Source of the DNA: Salinivibrio kushneri
GTDB lineage: Bacteria; Pseudomonadota; Gammaproteobacteria; Enterobacterales; Vibrionaceae
NCBI RefSeq assembly: GCF_027286325.1
Contig: NZ_CP114588.1
Coordinates: 1,761,317-1,825,316, forward strand
Length of the DNA: 64,000 nucleotides
Reading direction: 5' to 3'
Below are positions 62,116 through 64,000 of the stretch, piece after piece; position 1 is the first letter of the stretch; the number at the start of each line of letters is the position of its first letter. Both the position numbers and the translations under genes were made by a program. The notes below the pieces were generated by a model. That model had not been told where the DNA came from. It saw only the letters and a program-made list of their open reading frames with translations, and did not search any database.

Positions 62116-63282
62116 TCAATCCGCGCCGAACAAGTCGCGGGTGTAGACTTTGCTTTCTACATCACGGATCTCGTCCACCATACGGTTGGCGACAATCACA
62201 TCGGCGCGTTGTTTGAAGGTATCCAAGTCTTTGATCACGTCTGAGTTAAAGAAGGTGTCTTCGTCAAGCACGGGCTCGTACACCACCACTTCAATGCCTT
62301 TGGCTTTAATTCGCTTCATAATCCCTTGGATGGCTGAGGCGCGGAAGTTATCGGAGCCGGCTTTCATCACCAAGCGGTAGATGCCCACCACTTTGGGATC
62401 GCGCTTGATGATTGCATTAGCGATAAAGTCTTTGCGGGTGGTGTTGGCATCAACAATGGCTTGAATAATGTTGTTAGGCACGTCTTGGTAGTTGGCCAAC
62501 AATTGACGGGTGTCTTTCGGTAAGCAATAGCCGCCGTAGCCAAACGAGGGATTATTGTAGTGGTCGCCAATCCGTGGATCTAACCCTACCCCCTCAATAA
62601 TCTGGCGCGAATCCAAGCCGTGGGATTCGGCGTAGCTATCCAGCTCGTTAAAATAAGCAACGCGCATCGCCAAGTAGGTGTTGGAGAAGAGCTTCACCGC
62701 TTCCGCTTCGGTGGAATGGGTAAACAAGACCGAGATGCCCGATTTCACTGCGCCTTGTTGCAACAACGTCGCAAATTGGCGCGCGCGCTCGGATTGTTCA
62801 CCAACAATGATTCGTGACGGATACAAGTTATCGTAAAGCGCTTTGCCTTCACGCAAAAATTCAGGGGAGAAGAGGATATTCTCACAACCCATTTGCTGCT
62901 TGATTTTTTCCGTGTAACCCACTGGTACAGTCGATTTGATCACCATCACCGCCGCTGGGTTAATCGCCATCACATCTTTAATTACCGCCTCGACTGAACT
63001 GGTATTAAAGTAGTTAGTTTCGGGATCATAATCGGTGGGGGTAGCAATCACCACAAAGTCCGCGCCTTGGTAGGCCTGCTCTTTATCTAAAGTGGCAGTA
63101 AAGTTCAGTGGCTTTTCTGCTAAAAACTGTTTTATTTCGGCATCGACAATCGGTGATTGCTGGTTGTTAAGCAAGTTGACTTTTTCTTCCACAATGTCGA
63201 GTGCAACCACTTCGTTATGTTGCGCCAGTAGCATGGCGTTCGACAGGCCGACGTAACCTGTTCCAGCAACGGCAATTTTCAT
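62116..63282 (-). CDS. ugd: UDP-glucose 6-dehydrogenase (copy 2)
   Basis: A second 388-aa UDP-glucose dehydrogenase, aligning without gaps with copy 1 at 20970-22136. It has the same GTGYVGLS motif at residues 7-14 and [11 protein letters not shown] with Cys253. Differences are scattered and mostly conservative (for example [16 protein letters not shown] against [16 protein letters not shown]), pointing to an older duplication or separate acquisition within one genus rather than a recent copy. The ATG at 63282 with AAGAGA upstream is used. It follows the tRNA-Ser terminator, so it has its own promoter. It may be the ancestral chromosomal copy, with copy 1 belonging to the RfaH-type operon. 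Confidence 0.95.
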   Translation of the reverse strand: MKIAVAGTGYVGLSNAMLLAQHNEVVALDIVEEKVNLLNNQQSPIVDAEIKQFLAEKPLNFTATLDKEQAYQGADFVVIATPTDYDPETNYFNTSSVEAVIKDVMAINPAAVMVIKSTVPVGYTEKIKQQMGCENILFSPEFLREGKALYDNLYPSRIIVGEQSERARQFATLLQQGAVKSGISVLFTHSTEAEAVKLFSNTYLAMRVAYFNELDSYAESHGLDSRQIIEGVGLDPRIGDHYNNPSFGYGGYCLPKDTRQLLANYQDVPNNIIQAIVDANTTRKDFIANAIIKRDPKVVGIYRLVMKAGSDNFRASAIQGIMKRIKAKGIEVVVYEPVLDEDTFFNSDVIKDLDTFKQRADVIVANRMVDEIRDVESKVYTRDLFGAD

Positions 63283-63356
63283 CGTTTTATTCTCTTGGCT
63301 CAAACCTAAGAAAGGGTATCACGGGGATTGGAGAACGACTAGCGGCTGCACATAGC

Positions 63357-63383
63357 AAAAAACCGCCACGAGGGCGGTTTTTT
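63357..63383. terminator. Terminator between tRNA-Ser and ugd
   Basis: AAAAAACCGCC (63357-63367), a 5-nt loop and GGCGGTTTTTT (63373-63383) form a symmetric stem with A and T runs. On the minus strand it lies 7 nt after the tRNA 3' end and would terminate the tRNA transcript. Confidence 0.9.
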
Positions 63384-63389
63384 AAATGA

Positions 63390-63477
63390 TGGCGGTGAGA
63401 GAGGGATTCGAACCCTCGATACGTTGCCGTATACACGCTTTCCAGGCGTGCTCCTTCAGCCACTCGGACACCTCACC
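63390..63477 (-). tRNA. tRNA-Ser (anticodon GGA)
   Basis: On the minus strand the sequence begins GGTGAGGTGTCCGAGTGGCT. It has a GGA anticodon in the loop of GCCTGGAAAGC, the long variable arm (GTATACGGCAACGTAT region) of class II tRNAs, a T-loop GGTTCGAATCC, and encodes its 3' GCCA (ending at 63390). The 88-nt length and the close match to enteric tRNA-Ser(GGA), recalled from memory, make the call secure. Confidence 0.97.
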
Positions 63478-63545
63478 ATATTGTCTGCTACGCAAGCTAT
63501 TTATTAGGTGGACTTGACCTACCCGCTGTCGCGTTAACGGGGCGT

Positions 63546-63574
63546 ACTATAGAGAGTTGCTGCTTTGCGGTCAA
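63546..63574 (-). promoter_or_regulatory. Promoter of tRNA-Ser
   Basis: On the minus strand TTGACC (63574-63569), a 17-nt spacer and TATAGT (63551-63546) make a near-consensus sigma-70 promoter. It is followed by a GC-rich stretch CGCCCCG, the discriminator type seen at stringently controlled stable-RNA promoters. The predicted start near 63539 gives a leader of about 60 nt before the mature tRNA. Confidence 0.85.
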
Positions 63575-63761
63575 GCTGTTGGTGATGGCTTTAGGTTTAA
63601 ATGGCTATTCCATCACCAAAAGCATCATTATGTCTGGAAAAACTGAGTTACCCCCCGATTCAGTCGCCAACGTGTTGAGCAACAGTGTACGAGCGATGGA
63701 AGCACGCGAGTGCGAAAGCTGTTAAACTCATGGCATTGTTCAAAATACAAATAAGAGTGTT

Positions 63762-64000
63762 ATGACGTTATCAGACTTTCTCACCCAGCATGCCGATAGC
63801 GAGCAGCTACTTAACGAAATGCAAACTCGTGGTGTGGTCACCGCGATGGCGGCCGCGCCTCATGTTATTAGCCCTAGCGAGTGGCTTCCTGTGATGTGGG
63901 GGGGTGAAGAACAAGCGCCATTTGAGAACCATGAGCAGTTTGAGCAGTACGCCAATTTGATTGTGGATATTTGGAATGAACAGCGTCAGCAGTTGTTGGA
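63762..64000 (+). CDS. YecA/UPF0149-family protein (5' part, cut by window end)
   Basis: The first 79 or so codons of a gene that runs off the window, starting ATG 63762 with AAGAG upstream. The segment GVVTAMAAAPHVISPSEWLPVMWGG (about residues 25-49) matches the conserved GLLTAV-P-I-P-WL--VWGG block of YecA/YgfB-type proteins. These are small helical proteins, some with a C-terminal SEC-C zinc motif that cannot be checked here. Function of the family is poorly known. Only the start is visible, so length and completeness are not known. Confidence 0.75.
   Translation, partial: MTLSDFLTQHADSEQLLNEMQTRGVVTAMAAAPHVISPSEWLPVMWGGEEQAPFENHEQFEQYANLIVDIWNEQRQQLL

Noticed and set aside
1-64000. CRISPR arrays, rRNA genes, complete insertion sequences or prophage genes
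   Set aside because: I saw no regularly spaced identical repeats, no rRNA segments and no transposase or phage structural motifs in any frame.

Overview
The window looks like a surface-polysaccharide region of a gammaproteobacterial chromosome, most likely Vibrionaceae or a close relative. This is inferred from gene content: wza-wzb-wzc, a gfcABCD/yjbEFGH-type operon, wecA, RfaH-type ops elements, a tRNA-Ser(GGA) of enteric type and a YecA-family gene. I could not compare it with a database, so genus is not assigned. Base composition is mosaic: housekeeping-like genes (wza-wzc, gfc, rml, neu, pse, ugd) have balanced composition. About 13.9-21 kb and 36.8-53.3 kb are visibly AT-rich, as expected for imported glycan genes.

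Layout. (1) 1-1919: non-coding DNA with palindromes and two copies of a GC-rich repeat, a 64-residue CxxC protein, and galU with its own terminator. (2) 2027-5845, minus: wza-wzb-wzc export and tyrosine-kinase operon. (3) 6245-10331, plus: gfcABCD-like operon with an intrinsic terminator after the first gene. (4) 10558-11643: WecA-like initiating transferase. (5) 22136 down to 11725, minus: glycan operon 1, starting 66 nt after an ops element and running ugd, wzx, TupA-like ATP-grasp, acetyltransferase, EpsG-like polymerase, two glycosyltransferases, a second ATP-grasp, a glycosyltransferase and a UDP-hexuronate-type epimerase. (6) 22728-23480: lipoprotein serine protease. (7) 27331-23842, minus: rmlBADC for dTDP-L-rhamnose. 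(8) 31489-27456, minus: neuA-neuB-neuC plus a polysialyltransferase-like glycosyltransferase. (9) 31656-36683: an O-antigen-ligase-like protein, a small initiating sugar transferase with an NDP-sugar epimerase, and a WbpM-like 4,6-dehydratase.

(10) 59276 down to 36830, minus: glycan operon 2, about 22 kb, behind a second, exact ops element. It begins with tagD (CDP-glycerol synthesis) and continues with pseB, pseC, pseF, a pseG-pseH fusion and pseI (CMP-pseudaminic acid). Next come a TPR protein and a capsule-synthesis-like protein, then a cassette of aldolase, AMP-forming acyl ligase, VOC protein, cyclase-family hydrolase, acyl carrier protein, AAC(3)-like acyltransferase and DUF4910 aminopeptidase-like protein. 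It ends with a second capsule-synthesis-like protein and three TagB/TagF-like glycerophosphotransferases interleaved with a TPR/GT9-like protein and a membrane protein. (11) 59640-64000: beta-CASP metallo-beta-lactamase protein, DUF900 hydrolase, a second ugd, tRNA-Ser with a clear promoter, and the start of a YecA-family gene.

How it fits together. GalU and Ugd supply UDP-glucose and UDP-glucuronate, RmlA-D supply dTDP-rhamnose, and NeuABC and PseB-I supply two different nonulosonic acids. Operon 1 has Wzx and a Wzy-like polymerase, so it can build a Wzx/Wzy glycan that Wza/Wzb/Wzc and Gfc proteins could export. Operon 2 has no recognisable flippase or ABC exporter. It looks like machinery for pseudaminic acid carrying an unusual acyl group, plus glycerol-phosphate decoration. 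The most interesting part is the acyl cassette at 44341-50345, whose DUF4910/AAC(3)/ACP core resembles, from memory, genes that modify flagellar pseudaminic acid in Campylobacter jejuni.
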